Source of the DNA: Sipunculus nudus
Taxonomy: Eukaryota; Annelida; Sipuncula; Golfingiida; Sipunculidae
Assembly: GCA_026874595.1 (NCBI GenBank)
Contig: CM049316.1
Span: 24,699,839-24,763,838, forward strand
Reading direction: 5' to 3'
Length of the DNA stretch: 64,000 bases
Below, one piece after another: positions 21,900 through 34,505 of the stretch. The position numbers were made by a program, and so were the translations under genes. How positions within the stretch are numbered: position 1 is the first letter of the stretch; every line of letters begins with the position of its first letter. The notes under the pieces are model-generated. The model ran no database searches. It was given only the letters and a program-made list of their open reading frames with translations, and was not told the origin of the DNA.

Positions 21900-24200
21900 A
21901 AACAATAATGCGTTCTAAAAACGTCCTCACAACGTTTTAGTTAGGTTCGGATAACATTATTTTGAAACGTTCTGTGCACGCAAAAATGTATGGTTTTATG
22001 TACGGACTGTGAACGTAAAATCAGACGTTCGTTGCCGTTGTTTTTATTACGTGTTTGCAACGTTTTATCAAGTCGTTGTAGTTATGTTAAGAATACGTCT
22101 AATAAACGTTTGCTCCTAGTACAATGCTAACGTGTAAGCAACATTTCTGTTAAAACGTTCTGTGCACGCAAAAATGTATGGTTTTATGTACGGTTTGTGA
22201 ACGTAAAATCAAACGTTCGTTGTCGTAGTTTTTATAACGTGTTTGCAACGGTCATAAAGTCGTTGTAGTAATGTTAGGAAAACGTCTGATAAACGTTCGC
22301 TATTAGTATAATGCCAACGTGTAAGCAACATTTCTGTTAAAACGTTCTGTGCACGCAAAAATGTATGGTTTTGTGTACGGACTTTGAACATAAAATCAAA
22401 CGTTCGTTGTCGTAGTTTTTATAACGTGTTTGCAACGGTCATCAAGTCGTTGAAATTTTGTTAAGAATACGCCTTATAAACGTTTGCTATAAGTATAATG
22501 CTAATGTGTAAGCAATATTTCTGTTTAAACGTTCTGTGCACGCAAAAATGTATGGTTTTATGTACGGTCTGTGAACGTAAAATCAAACGTTCGTTGTCGT
22601 TGTTTTTATTACGTGTTTGCAACGGTCATCAAGTCGTTGTAGTAATGTTAGGAAAACGTCTCATAAACGTTTGCTCCTAGTACAATGCTAATGTGTAAGC
22701 AACATTTCTGTTAAAACGTTTTGTGCACGCAAAAATGTATGGTTTTATGTACGGTCTGTGAACGTAAAATCAAACGTTCGTTGTCGTGGTTTTCAGTACG
22801 TGTTTGCAACGGTCATCAAGTCGTTGTAGTAATGTTAGGAAAACGTCTGATAAACGTTCGCTATTAGTATAATGCTAACGTGTAAGCAACATTTCTGTTA
22901 AAACGTTCTGTGCACGCAAAAATGTATGGTTTTGTGTACGGACTTTGAACATAAAATCAAACGTTCGTTGTCGTGGTTTTCAGTACGTGTTTGCAACGGT
23001 CATCAAGTCGTTGTAACTATGTTAAGAATACGCCTTATAAACGTTTGCTATAAGTATAATGCTAATGTGTAAGCAACATTTATGTTAAAACGTTCTGTGC
23101 ACGCAAAAATGTATGGTTTTATGTACGGACTGTGAACGTAAAATCAAACGTTCGTTGTCGTTTTTATTACGTGTTTGCGACGTTCATCAAGTCGTTGTAG
23201 TAATGTTAGGAAAACGTCTCATAAACTTTGCTGTTAGTATAATGCTAACGTGTAAGCAACATTTCTGTTAAAACATTTTGTGCACGCAAAAATGTATGGT
23301 TTTGTGTACGGACTTTGAACATAAAATAAAACGTTTGTTGTCGTTGTTTTTATTACGTTTTTGCAACGTTTCATCAAGTCGTTGTAGTTACGTTTAGAAT
23401 ACGTGTCATAAACGTTTGGTCTTTGTATAATGCTAACGTGTAGGAAACATTTCCGTTAAAACGTTCTGTGCACGCAAAAATGTATGGTTTTATGTACGGA
23501 CTTTGAACGCGAAGCCAAACGTTCTTTGTTGCGTTTTTATAACGTGTCCGCAATGTTTCATATAATCGTTGCAGTAATGTTGGGAATACGTCTAACCAAT
23601 GTTTGCTCTTAGTTATAATGATAACATGTAAGCCACGATTCTGTTAAAACGTTCTTAGCACATACAAATGTATGGTTTTTTTGTACGGACTTTGAATGTA
23701 AAACCAAACGTCCTTTGTCATCGTTTTTATTATGTGCCAGCAATGTTTCATTAAATCATTGTAGTTATGTTTGGAATACGTCTCACCGACGTTTTTTCTT
23801 AGGTATAATGATAACATGTTAGAAACGTTTCTGTTAGAACGTTCTTAGCACATACTAATGTATGGTTTTATGTACGGACTTTGATCGTAAACCCTAACGT
23901 TCTTCATAGTTTTTATTTCTTGTATGAAAAGTTTCACTTTATCTTTGTAGATACGCTGGGAATGTCTCATACATATTTGCTCTTAGTTTAATAAAGAGTT
24001 AGCAACATTTTTGATAACGTTCTTTGGTCACATAAATGTGGTTTTATCTACGGTATATTTAACGTAAGATAACACCTTCTTTGTCGACGATTTTCTCATG
24101 AATCTACAACGTTTCACAATGTTGTTGCAGTTACGTTGGGAATACATCCCATCAATGTTTGCTCCTAAGTATAATGATAACATATTAACGATATTCTTAA
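21900..24200. repeat. 187-bp satellite, about 12 monomers
   Basis: The anchor TGTATGGTTTT occurs at 21987, 22175, 22362, 22549, 22736, 22923, 23110, 23293, 23481, 23669 and 23859, with a decayed copy near 24037 (periods 187-190 with two shorter). Monomers in the first 1.5 kb are very alike; those after 23.5 kb are progressively diverged. Variant words repeat every third monomer, giving a 561-bp higher-order unit. Each monomer has about seven ACGT tetramers. Confidence 0.95.
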
Positions 24201-26536
24201 AACATAAAAAATGTATTGCTAAGGTACAAAAATACCGGAAAAGGGGAAAGTGCTCAATGCCTGTATACTCGATTTATCCTAATATTTGTTCACTGGAGTA
24301 AGTCCATTGAAAAATTGTCTATATCAAGTTAACATTAATTCTGTTAAACAGTTTCGAGTATTTTAACCAATATCTTGATGATTCAACAAGTTATCAACAT
24401 GTTGATAATTCTTATGATCTGTCACCGACCGTGTGAACCGGCATGATTAATCCACATACATTAATACATTTTAAAAGAAAGTACATTGTACTTTATTTAT
24501 ACAGCACAGAGTAGGCTTTCATAAAACTGGCAATACTTCAGCTTCTGATTAGACCGCAGGTGTATTTTCCATTTCAGTCTGTGGAAGACATTTTCAATGA
24601 AGTGTTAAAATTGATGAGTGCATGTGCATAGCTTTAATCATAAATCTGACCATGACACTGGTTTCCAGTCATATCTATTGTTTTCCGGCAAAAAATAGGA
24701 GATCATCCATTTGTCAAATCCATTTACCAACAGAAAGGTACCAACCAAACGTTCTCTTCATGTATTCAACAAAATACTAAAAGACATTAAAATTATTTAT
24801 TTATTTTACAACAGAGTCAGAGTACTTGTAGTACTCTCAGAGTTCAAGTATTTCTGTGTGATACCACTCTTGGTCCCTTTCAGCCTTTCTTCTTTCAGGT
24901 TTTACACGGCCTGTAAAAGAAAAGTATATATATATATATATATGTTCAATTACTTTAAATCGACTTCATCTATTTTGTATTCAGTAATTTCATAAAAGCA
25001 TTGTTAAAGTTGCTCGTACTCTTCAAGTATTGGGAACAATACAAATCCTATTTTTATGTATATTTATAGTCCAATACTTATTTAATGGCAGGAAAACATA
25101 GCATTCCTGCAAACTGTCTTACAGGACCCCCTTCCCCTTTATTCATGCATAATGACATACAGCGAACAACTATAGGTGTTTCCACACTGCAAAAGTCACC
25201 CAGGCATCATTCCAGCTGACTGATATATTGGTACTTGCTACAATATTTTTCGTACTGGTTGTCTTGAGGAACTCTACAAATTCTGTAAAATAAGCCAAAA
25301 AGGCCATAGTGACCTTATCACCCATGTGGTGATCCAATGATTACAATTAGTGCCCTGCAATACATCCAAATTCCACAGGTTGAGTGAATGAAAATTTGTA
25401 ACAGAAATTTAAACACATGGATCTCAACTTGTAATTAATGGATTAGTAATTTCAATAAATGAGTTAATACTATTCTGTCCAAAAAGTGTGAAATGGGCAA
25501 AATGATAATTTAAAAAAAATTGATATGGTCAATCTCTACCCAGGTCTGAAAAAAGAATGTCCGAGGTTAAAACCCATTGATTAACCATTAAGTACTAAAT
25601 AATATATGCTGAAACTTCAATTGCTTTTTCCGTTTGTGTTTTTTTACAAAACAAATGACGCTCATGGTTCATGACACTCAGCATGGTGACATGCTGACAA
25701 TATGTCCATGCACAGGCAACAAATTAAGATAATATAGGTGGTATCATCATTCATGCATATTAGCATAAGTTCATCAAGACTCATTAGCACACCAAATTTG
25801 ATGAAAATCCATCCAGCCATTTATGAGGAATCCGGCAATTTGTGTGTAATTTGCATTATTTCTGGGTGCTCAAACATGCTCCGCAACTCTTCACAGTGAC
25901 CTGATATTAGCATGACGCTATATCCCCATTAAAAATCTTGGACAAAATTCTGGGTTCCTCCCACCCTACTGCTACTTAATAGGCCATCATTGAGGTAATC
26001 AGTTGATACAGACCTGATCAGCAGTGTGATAATGATCCCAGTGGGGAGCCATTAATCACTGCCGAACTACTTTTTTTGGTTTGGGGTGGGGGGTTGAAAG
26101 GGACGGGGAGAAAAGCTTGTCAATTTTGCTTCATAAAGTTTTATGGAATACAAATGGGGGAAAATATTTTTGATCAAGACATGCTCAGGAGTCACAGAGT
26201 TTATTGTTTAGAGCAAGGGAAATAGAATGTGTTCCTAAAAGAAACAGTGTGGGTATCTAGATAGTGTAGAAAAACATGACTACATGGGACAATTATGATT
26301 GCACAAACTGGTCCCACAAATCATGCCAAACAGTGACAACTTTTGGAAAGAAGAAATACTGTGCACAATGCTTGAAATGACTTGGATCATGTTTACGACA
26401 CGTGGTTGCATTTTTAAATCAATGTCAACCCAATATGCATGGTATAGGTAGACTACAATGAGACCTAAATTATTTAGGTATGTTCGGTATAGAGACTTAA
26501 TTTGGATCTATAATGTCCTCAGTCAGCTTTATTTCC
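24201..26536. other. No gene recognised
   Basis: AT-rich. A possible decayed family-A end (ACAAATGACGCTCATGGTTC) is seen at 25650-25690. No exon or RNA gene recognised. Confidence 0.4.
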
Positions 26537-26744
26537 CAGGAGCAGATCAATGGGGAGGGTCCAGGGGGGCCCGGACCCCCCCCCCCCCCCCTTTTTCAGC
26601 CATTGCAACCTTTTTTTAAGGGTTTCCGACCTATTTTTGCGGCCTGGACCCCCCTTTTTCGAACCTGGGGACCTTTTTTTAGCTTTTGTCATTTGTCCTC
26701 TTGTGTTGGACCCCTCCTTTTCCTAAATCCTGGATCCGCCCCTG
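26537..26744. mobile_element. Small MITE-like element with diverged inverted ends
   Basis: The left end CAGGAGCAGATCAA and the complement of the right end CAGGGGCGGATCCA are diverged inverted repeats about 208 bp apart, the style of hAT-type MITEs. No clear target duplication. The interior has a poly-C run. A related GCGGATCCAG(T/G) fragment occurs near 58211. Confidence 0.4.
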
Positions 26745-27767
26745 TTTCTTAGGTAAGAAGGAGGAGATTATGATACAGGCAGGACCATAATGGATTATAG
26801 GGAGTTTATGTTGATATGGCATCAGATGAAGTATTAATAGTAAAACTATAGTGTTTTGTAGTTGTATTTTTGTATGTTTGTGTCTGAATTATGAGAATGA
26901 AAGCGAGGTAGTTAATGTTTAAGTTAGTACTTTGCAATGATGCAACAAATATATTCTAATTATGAGTTGTCTCAATGATATTAACTGATTATGTGTGTAA
27001 GCTGACACTGTATAAATGAATTTATAATAAACGTCAACGCAAAGTGCTGTGTTAATTCAAACAGCAATGTTGTTCTTTATTTCTTTTAAACTGTATTTAT
27101 CGCAATTTTAGAAGTTTTCATCCTATATCCCTGATTTCAAAAGTGCTAGAATATAGTACATAGTGTTTTACTGTATAATAATTTTAGGTTTACACTTTAC
27201 AAATGTACTTAGCTTATCAATTTCATATAGTATTGATTTTTTACGAGCCAATGTTTATCAGCTGAATATTTATATGCACAAGATACATACTTATTTATTA
27301 AAGGGTGTACTATCATGATTCTTTAGGTCTTTAGTGAAAAGTGATGCTCTTATGTATTAAAATATTTTAAAGTAAATTTATAACAATTCTGTAAGTTCTA
27401 GATCTTTGCAAGTGCTTGAATATAATATCTGTGACAGTGCTTCAATGTAGTTAGAACTATTTTTCTGTGAGATTTATGTATATTTATGTATTAATGTGTG
27501 TCTGCCTCATGATTGTGAATTATGACTATTAAAATGGTTTCGTTCAGTGTTAAGGGTACCCAATCACCTATAAAGCATGTTGAATTTACATGAAAAATAG
27601 CTTCCTCCCTTTAAAATAATTGTATTACATGTTCCCCCTGCCCTGAGACCATTTGCCTAAAAACAGTGGACTGGGTGCGATTGAAGGTGTCAACAAGAAC
27701 ATAGTGCGTTGAACTCTGTGCATAGCTGAGCCACGGCTTTCTCAGGAAAACTTTTGAGAAACCCTCA

Positions 27768-28450
27768 GAATGTCAAGTAAGAAGATTCTATGTCCAATGG
27801 TTATGAATTGTGCCCTGCTTTGGTATCAAATTTTCAATTATTCTGGGGTGAGCTTATAAGCCCCAAAGCAAGGAGAATATATGTAACTGAGACCTAATTT
27901 CTAGTTTGCAAGGAGAGTTTTTCATCAACCTCCCTGGATGTCAAGTAAGAAGATTCTAGGACCAACAGTTACGATTTGTGCCCTGTTAACAGATGACCAC
28001 ATATTTAAAGGTGTCAAAATAGAGAAAAAATGTGTTAAAATTAGAAAAAAAAATACAAGTGGCGCCACCAGTCTGCAGGAAATGATGAAACACTCCATGT
28101 TCAATATGCATGCAAAGAATCATGGTGATCAATGCATTAGTTGTTCAGATACTGGTGCTTTTGTATCAAATTTTTAATATCTGGGGGTGCTTCTGACATG
28201 GGCATAGCTCATAGGATATGGACAACAGTGACCTAGTTTCAAGTTTCAAAGGAGACTTTTCATGGACTTCCCAGGATGTCAAGTAAAATATTCTAGTTCA
28301 AGTAGTTATGATTTGTGCCCTGTTGACAGATGACTGCATCTTTAAATAAACAGTTGAAACACTCCATGATGAAGATGCATGCACAGAATCATGGTGATCA
28401 ATGCATTAGTGTTCAGATACTGGAGCTTTTGTATCACAATCTTTTATTAT
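27768..28450 (+). repeat. Tandem core of K-type Helitron-like element (168/338 bp)
   Basis: ATGTCAAGTAA(G/A)A recurs at 27770, 27938 and 28276 (steps 168 and 338, i.e. one and two units). Each is followed by a GTGCCCTG-containing segment, then GATGAC(C/T) and the CATGCA(A/C)A-AATCATGGTGATCAATGCAT block. Same family as 9060-9270 and 40600-40680. Confidence 0.7.
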
Positions 28451-29862
28451 TTGGGGGGGGGGGGGTTATTATTCCTCATGACCTCAGATTCAAGTTCTTA
28501 CATAAGTAAGTAAAGTATAAAATCCATGTCAACCCAAACTGGAGTTACCATCCAGAAACAAATTTTTGGATGGACAAACATGGTGATTACTGTAGGGCAG
28601 CCAGATGAAACCAAAGTTACTGTAATTATTGACCTGATTGTGTCAATACATTTTTTATTTTCAAAATAAAAGAAATGCATTAAAAACAAAAAAAAAATAC
28701 AGGCGGCAACACCTGTCCTCAGTAGAGGAAGAAACAGTCAAGATAAAAATCTCTCAGCTGAGTTTTGGAAAATTATTTCTTTGGGTTTTTTTTCATATAT
28801 ATTAGCATTTGTAAAACTAAGAGGAAAAGGCCCTGCTAAGATGAAACCTTATAAATTATAGAATATGGACATGAGCAAAGCATAATAATAAACATTAATT
28901 TATCAACTGAGATAAAATGCTGTAAAAATTTGGTATAAATTGCATATGCACTGTTTAATAAATGAAACTTGAGGCTTGAAACCATTAAATGATGCAACGA
29001 GGAATAAATAGGCCTAAGTGTTATATGAAAGGATACAGTTCATAGACAAACAATTAAGGGACCCACGGGTCACATCACTCAGCTGAATTTTGGAAAATAT
29101 TACCAAATGCAAAACAAAATTTGGTTTTTGATATATATATTAGCAGTTGATAAGCTATGAGTAAATGGCCCTGCTAAAATGAAACTTTTTTTTTTTAAAT
29201 TAAAGTAACTGACTTGAGCCAAAGTTTAATAATAAACATTAATATATCAACTGAGATAAATTGCTGTAAAAATTTAAATGAGCATACACAAAATTTAATA
29301 AGTATGTTTAAACAAGCCAATTAGGTATATATAAATTGCATTTGCACTGTGTTATAAACAAAACTGTTTAATGATGCAATAAGGCAAACATGGGCCTAAA
29401 TGTTATATGAAAGGATACATTTCATAAACGAAAGATGTGTGAATTTTATTAAATTTTATTTATCTTATTAAGGTTTCAATAGTTAAATAAATGGCAATAT
29501 GAGCTAAAAATTAATACCACGAATATTTGCCCAATATTTCTGATTTACAGTGTTATTCATATCAAAGCCCTGCCAACTTAATATATTAGAGCTATAAATG
29601 AAGTGCTACAAAGTATTTATATCTTATTTGATCTTAAATGTCAATGATCACTCACACTAGATCCAAATATTTTATCACATTTGAATGTTAGGATTCAAAT
29701 CCTGAATTTTTTTTAAATTCAAAATTGGTCAAGTTTCAACAAAAAATTGAATTTAGCATTGAAATTATGAGTCATCTTCTTTATAATCCTGCTGGTTGCT
29801 CAAAATATGTGATATTTTAAGATTTGTCTTGTTTATTGAACAGGCATGTCAACAGGATAGGG

Positions 29863-29863
<1 letters not shown>

Positions 29864-29904
<41 letters not shown>
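29864..29904 (+). repeat. (GA)n microsatellite
   Basis: About 20 GA units inside copy A4. Confidence 0.97.
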
Positions 29905-29907
<3 letters not shown>

Positions 29908-30421
29908 CTCTTTGTGGTAGTTACTCCAGACAGCCTGATCAAGACAGATGAGCTGCGGAGTGAAGCAGTTACATAACACTGCATACCACTGGCTTGATGT
30001 AAACAAATGACCCATGGGTCATGGCACTTAGCTTTTATTTTTGATCATAAGATATGATTTGGAAGAAGGATAAGACAAATGTTAGTTTTGTGTTGTAATA
30101 TATGCTGATTTATAAGGATGATGGCATTTAACTGAAGTTATGTAAAGATCTTGATAAAATCCTTGGAGAGGGAAGAGGGCTGGTGTCATTTATATTATTT
30201 ACATTTGGAAAAAGAGTGCTATTGTCACACAGGTTTTGACTTGGCCTAATAATTTTATCTACATTGCAGAAGAAGTATGGAAAAAAAAAAATGTCCACTA
30301 TAAGTCATGTTAACTATCATGCTTTTAACAACGTCCTAGTTTACAGTTATTCAATAATTACAGGTTACCTATGCCCCAGCACTAGCACAAATGATATAAG
30401 AGTTTAACTATTTATTAAAAA

Positions 30422-31057
30422 CTAGAATACGGGTAGTCGACAAGCGACTATGTGTATCCGCCAAAATCAGAGTAGGACGGGTTAAGTGACGCATGGATTG
30501 AGTGGCAAATTTAAGGGGAAATAGAGTTACATGTATTACATATTAGAATGGATGTCTGCCATGTAAACATGATTGTAGGTGGTGCCACCTGTTATTTGAA
30601 CGAGAAACTATCCAGGATGTATACGCATGCCGAATTCCAGGTGAATTAGTCAAACAACTGCAGAGATATGAGTGATTTTAACCCAAGGCAGATGAACAGA
30701 TGGACACTGTGCAAACATGGTTGCAGGTGGTGCCACTATTTTTTGTGTATGTTTCAAAGCTATCCAAGCCCTACATTTGTACAAAATTTTTTTCCTGATC
30801 GGTCAAACGGTTCCTGAGATATATGGGTTTATGTGTGGAAACAAACGGAAGCTGGGCAGAGAGGAAAGGTCAGAGGTCAAGGCCAATTGGTTAGGCACCA
30901 GTTCACTTGTGACCCGATAATTGGTGCAAGTTTTGGAAAAATCTGTCCAATAGTCTCACAGTAGTTCTCCGGAAACAAATGTGGCGGCCGCAGAACCCAG
31001 TCAAAAACATAGTATCCATAAAACTTTGTTTTGGCGGATACAATTATATAATAAAGA
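30422..31057 (-). mobile_element. Helitron-like element B, complete single-core copy
   Basis: On the minus strand it begins TC (31057-31056) and ends CTAG (30425-30422), lying between A and T of the target, as Helitrons do. The hairpin TAGTCG-ACAAG-CGACTA (30434-30450) sits 8 bases before CTAG. A perfect 14-bp subterminal inverted repeat pairs 30453-30466 with 31029-31042 (TGTATCCGCCAAAA). Removing it restores ...AAAAA/TCTAATTTCTGGCATG, as in the intact copy near 52230. It contains one core unit of the array at 9395-10504. Confidence 0.85.
30867..30879 (+). promoter_or_regulatory. DR1-type nuclear-receptor half-site pair in element B
   Basis: AGGTCA-G-AGGTCA: two perfect half-sites spaced by one base, the consensus bound by RXR heterodimers, HNF4 and COUP-type receptors. 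Sequence match only; no evidence of function. Confidence 0.35.
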
Positions 31058-32250
31058 TCTAATTTCTGGCATGTACATAGGAACTATATAGTGGAATATT
31101 TATGGTAAATATGAGGAAAACCAGATAAGTGGTTTTGATATTAGGCAGTCCTGAAGTGTGAAAATAGGTCTTTAATAAAAAATTGAGGTTTTTCCTTAAT
31201 TTCTCAAAGGAACAAAGTTGCAAAGACCCAGTTTTCAGCTTGGTAGTAGATCTTGAGGACATCTAGTATTATGCAGAATTTTGGATTCCTAGGTCTTACG
31301 GTTTCAAAACGTGCAACATCTATGGCCGGACAGACGGACGGTCAGACAGTGGACCACGACTATAGCTCAGATGACTAACAGTCAGCTGAGCTAAAAAAAC
31401 ATTTCTTGGCCAAGGTTGATTTTTATATTTATGCAAATAAATTAAAAATATTGCAAAATTCAGTTTTAATAAAGTCATTTCCATTTTTCATGGTTAGTGA
31501 GTAAATATATTTCCTGATTTTTTTACAAAGTGCATTATGTGTGAGCCCATGACTTAAAAAATATAAAGCAATACTGACATAATATCTGGTATGATTAGAG
31601 GAAATATATAGAGGAACATGAAATATGATCAAAAACAGATCAGTGGTTTTTATATCAGGCAGCCTTGAATTAAGTGCAACAATGGGTTTTTAATGGAAAA
31701 ATGAGGTTTTTCCTTAATATCTCAAAGGAATGAATGTCATAGTGACTCGATATTGGATATGGTAGGAGATTTTTTAGACATCTAACTGTATGCCAAATTT
31801 GGTTTCATAGGTCCAAGAGTTTTAAATTATGCCATGTTCATGGCCAGATGGCCAGACAGATGGACAAGGGACCATGACTAACAGTCAGCTGAGTGAAAAA
31901 TGTGTGTATGTAATCAAGTTTTCAATATTTAAATATAAGGCCATATGAGCGAAAAAATTAATCCCATATTCCTGATTAACTAAGTAAATAATAGTTTTAT
32001 TCATATCAGGGGCCAGTCAACCTTAAGAGAAATGAATGAAATGTAAATAAAGAATTATCTCTCACTAAATCTTAAAATATGTCGGTGAGCACTTACATAA
32101 GTTTCTAATATTTTATAACATTTGAATATGAGGATTCAAATCCTGCAAATTTTTCAAGTCTCAACAAAAAATGAATACAGAAATTATAAGAATATTCATC
32201 TTGTTTATTAGTCCTGTGTATTGAACGGGTGTGTTGGGGGAGGAGAAGTA

Positions 32251-33984
32251 CCAAGCATGTGCGAAAATGTTCAGTTTTAACCCAGCACATTGGTAAAACC
32301 CTTCGCATGTTTGTTGAATTTATGACGGCATGAATACAAGCATGGCTCGTACAGGTTACAATAGGCAGGCAGCTTGCATACAATACAGGAAATGACCCGT
32401 GTCCATGGAGACAGTGTTTCAGTTTGGGTTGTGAGCTCACATGTATACTACTGTTTTAATTCATCATTCTTAGCATGATATTGAGATTATGGGCAGAACG
32501 TTTACCACAATATGAATGCAACCTGATGCAAGACCACTGTGATGCATTCCTTGATATTACTTGTATCACAACTCGAGTAGGCTTACCAGCCCAATTATCC
32601 AATTGCCTACTGAGGCTGGTTGTCACAGCTAGGAAAATGATGGCAACCACTAATTTGCATCTTAGAGAATTTTATGCAATAAAAGTGTCAATGTACACGA
32701 TCTCTGATATAATACTGCTGAGTAAGATATTCTTCCTTAGGTCCTGAAACTGCAAAAATATTTTATCCAGACATGAATGTATGGTTCCCCTGTCATACTG
32801 CTGGACAAAAACATTGTACCCTAGTAGGTATCAATTTTTTTTTTTTTTTTTGGGGGGGGGGGACCTGATCTATTCTGTTGCACTGATATTGTAGTAATTA
32901 GATATTCAACCATGATACAGAGGGATTTACCAATACTCTCGGTTAGTAGATGTTGTTAGAAAGTATACTAAAACAGCTAATGATCGGTCTGGTTTATGTT
33001 AAGTGGTGAGGTATTTGCTTCTTCAAAAGCACATGCAAAAAGAATCACATATCATGCACCCTGGCTTGTGGAAACTGTGGGGGCTCTAGCTGCATATAAG
33101 GTTGCCAGTGGTCAGGGAAAGGAAAGGGAAAATATTATGTTTTCAAGGGCAGGGAAATGTCATGGAATTTCAAAAAAAAGTAATTGGATTTTCTGATGAT
33201 TGTATGCAAGGGAGAAGTCGGAATTTTAATGGCTTATATGGCAACTGCAGTTGATTATCCAACAGGAAGACCTTTTCATCTCATGAGCCAGGATTCAATA
33301 ATTTCATACTACATTTTCATTTTCCTTTCAAATATTGTTGTGTTATGTAAGTAGATTAAATCTTAAATCCCTTTGATTTTTGAACATAGATATTGACTGA
33401 TGATGCAGAGCATGGATACACAAAATGTATGCATATAGCACCAACCATCAATGAAAGGTCACCTGTTTCTTAGCAGTAATATAGAACTAATATTTAGTAC
33501 TAGTAAAACATTTTATGCAAGGACATGAATCTGACCAGGTAACAAACTAGAAAGGCAGAACACAGTGCAGTTACACTGATCCATAGAAGTCATTCATTGT
33601 TATTGTATGATAAATTTATAAACATGATTTATGCTAGATAACAAAGTGAATCTTTTTTTAAATGATACATTGTCATTCCAAATTTCTAGTTTCAGATTGC
33701 TTTGCTTTACAGTTACAATTTTTCAAATAAACATTTGGTTTGTGTTAGCAGTAGAATGACATTTCCTAGAGGGAATTTAAATTTTGTTGGTTAGTTTATC
33801 CCTGAAAATCAACTAAAAGTCCAGGAACAGTCAGGTAAAAGTCCAAGATTTTTTTCAGAGTTGACTGCTGGCAACCCTGTGAATAACTCACACAGACACT
33901 TTGTGATAAGAATCGAAAGAGGATGTCTGATTTAAATTGTAATCATTACACATCTGCATGATTTTACTGATATGGTGATTAAAA
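32251..33984. other. No gene recognised
   Basis: An open frame at 32475-32747 has no recognisable domain. A T-run followed by a G-run is at 32838-32861. Confidence 0.4.
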
Positions 33985-34505
33985 CAAGGGACCTGTTGGT
34001 CATTGTGCTATGCTAAAAATGACCTTAAAGGAAAAAACTAAAATAAAAACTAATGGAGATAAAGTCTAAGAGGAAAAGGTAGTATAAGGTGGGTATTGGT
34101 TAATATGATAGATTTGTACTGACAAGTAAGAAAATTGTTGCAAATAATACTATGTGATCTGACCATGTGTCTTCTAATGATGAAACTGAAACATTGTAAG
34201 CAGTTTTAAACATAAGATACATACCAACACCATGATCAGTGGTTGACTCCTTGATAAGTTGTTGACAGCTCAGCAGTTGACACGTGTGTTCAATTAAATT
34301 CTAATTTTTTTCTACACCTTTTTTTTCAGTTTTATATATTTTTTTTCAAATAACTAACAGCCCCGGTCCCCAGATGCAAGGTAGGGGTTTTCAATGGCGC
34401 TAAATGGTGGGAGTTACAACATCTCTGAATATACTTATTGGAAATAAAATTTAATTCAACAGTTAGTACAGGAAAAAACAGTTGATCCATGATTACTGAA
34501 TATAA

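Larger units (their letters stand above)
30004..31398 (-). mobile_element. Helitron-like family A, copy A5 (third layer)
   Basis: Minus-strand 3' end: palindrome GACCCATGGGTC at 30009-30020 followed by ATTTG. Opposite end: GGACGG microsatellite, ACTATAGCTCAGATGACT and CAGTCAGCTGAGCTAAAAA near 31350-31398. Interrupted by element B at 30422-31057. Confidence 0.65.
29055..31905 (-). mobile_element. Helitron-like family A, copy A4 (second layer)
   Basis: Minus-strand 3' end has GACCCACGGGTC-type palindrome at 29060-29071 and subterminal CTCAGCTGA. Opposite end is near 31880-31900 (ACTAACAGTCAGCTGAGTGAAAAA). It is itself split by the copy at 30004-31398. Confidence 0.6.
28740..32250 (-). mobile_element. 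Helitron-like family A, copy A3 (outermost layer of a nest)
   Basis: Two pieces, 28740-29050 and 31906-32250, align end to end with an uninterrupted copy at 50940-51560: ...TTCATAGACAAACAA joins ATGTGTGTATG, matching the intact TTCATAAACAAATAATGTGT near 51150. Everything between is a later insertion. Outer termini are decayed. Confidence 0.6.

Noticed and set aside
21900-24200. CRISPR-like regular repeat array
   Set aside because: The whole 187-bp monomer is repeated, with no unique spacers, and the DNA is eukaryotic.
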